Positions 63,788 to 64,000 of a stretch of 64,000 nucleotides of DNA are shown one piece after another (position 1 is the first letter of the stretch; each line of letters begins with the position of its first letter). A program made the position numbers and the translations under genes. Source of the stretch: Pseudobutyrivibrio sp. YE44 (lineage in GTDB: Bacteria > Bacillota > Clostridia > Lachnospirales > Lachnospiraceae); the NCBI RefSeq assembly GCF_900104335.1, contig NZ_FMXT01000011.1:18323-82322 (forward strand). The letters run 5' to 3'. Under the pieces are notes generated by a model that saw nothing but the letters and a program-made list of their open reading frames with translations, did not search any database and was not told the origin of the DNA.

Positions 63788-64000
63788 ATGAAACACACAA
63801 CAGAAGAAAGATTAGCCATAGGAAAGCGACTGTACAACAAGGAGCTTTCGCATAAAGAGGCAATGGCTGAGTATGGCGTTTCCGATTCTTCTCTTGATAA
63901 ATACACTCAAGAATACAAGAAATCACAAGGAATTCCTATAAAGGATGTATCCTCATCCAGCAAATCGGTTAATCTACGTTCTAAATCTATATCAGATATT
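63687..64000 (+). mobile_element. Left end of an insertion sequence (truncated by window edge)
   Basis: GTAGACAC occurs at 63687 and 63707, and TTGTAG-ACA-CTACAA forms a small inverted repeat at 63705-63719, as expected of transposase-binding ends. The transposase gene begins about 70 bp later. The right end lies outside the window. Confidence 0.55.
63788..64000 (+). CDS. Transposase N-terminus (helix-turn-helix, IS3/IS2-like), partial
   Basis: 71 residues to the window edge, still open. EERLAIGKRLYNKELSHKEA is followed by AEYGVSDSSLDKYTQEYK, a typical helix-turn-helix of InsE/OrfA-like transposases that bind IS ends. TACGGAGG lies 9 bases before the ATG. The Ser-rich stretch after residue 50 is a linker. 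Family assignment is tentative because the catalytic part is not in the window. Confidence 0.7.
   Translation, partial: MKHTTEERLAIGKRLYNKELSHKEAMAEYGVSDSSLDKYTQEYKKSQGIPIKDVSSSSKSVNLRSKSISDI

Noticed and set aside
1..64000. tRNA, rRNA or tmRNA genes
   Set aside because: I looked for cloverleaf and conserved loop patterns by eye in the intergenic regions and found none; a tRNAscan run would be decisive.

Overview
The window looks like a chromosomal segment of a low-GC, anaerobic Lachnospiraceae, most likely Butyrivibrio or Pseudobutyrivibrio. This is inferred from an Ech-type energy-converting [NiFe] hydrogenase with a full hyp maturation set, a reverse rubrerythrin, abundant c-di-GMP proteins, clostridial-type ribosome binding sites and extended -10 promoters. 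I ran no database search; every family call rests on motifs read in the translated sequence.

Region 1 (1-19.2 kb) is a hydrogenase block. It holds hypB, then echABCDEF, a large GGDEF/EAL protein, hypF, a cyclic-nucleotide-binding-domain protein, cysE, hypA (divergent) and hypCDE. The Ech genes encode a membrane complex expected to couple ferredoxin oxidation to H2 production and ion pumping; the Hyp proteins build its NiFe(CN)2CO centre. Region 2 (19.2-32.6 kb) holds a CheY-like regulator, an rRNA methyltransferase, a secreted papain-like protease, an amidase, rdgB, a phosphoesterase, a RACo-like protein, a rubrerythrin, a second hypB directly upstream of a 929-residue Fe-S/FAD oxidoreductase, and an esterase. 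Region 3 (32.6-42.5 kb) is a complete preQ1 operon (queD-queE-folE-queC-queF) behind a leader with a terminator, a reverse-strand trkA-trkH-arginase-kinase cluster, and guaA.

Region 4 (42.5-64 kb) is accessory in character. It holds small single-domain enzymes almost all on the + strand (GyrI-like, GNAT, methyltransferases, DfrA-like DHFR, Nudix, nitrilase, radical SAM, MFS), gene remnants, a signalling group (hybrid kinase, solute-binding lipoprotein, HPt, HD-GYP) and the start of an insertion sequence. Two kinds of dispersed DNA element divide it. One is an array of TACGGAA/TTCCGTA inverted pairs with a fixed 29-31 bp step (copies near 42.7, 47.5 and 63.5 kb). The other is a 39-bp motif (43165, 48557, 56093) that sits 27-43 bp before the first gene of three successive gene blocks.

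The most unusual structures are non-coding. A giant inverted repeat of about 740 bp exactly fills the gap between convergent cysE and hypA. A family of long imperfect palindromes lies inside or at the end of hydrogenase-related transcripts. The TACGGAA arrays, one of which precedes a PD-(D/E)XK-like gene with a one-base slip at its start, together with the 39-bp motif, are my best candidates for an undescribed system.
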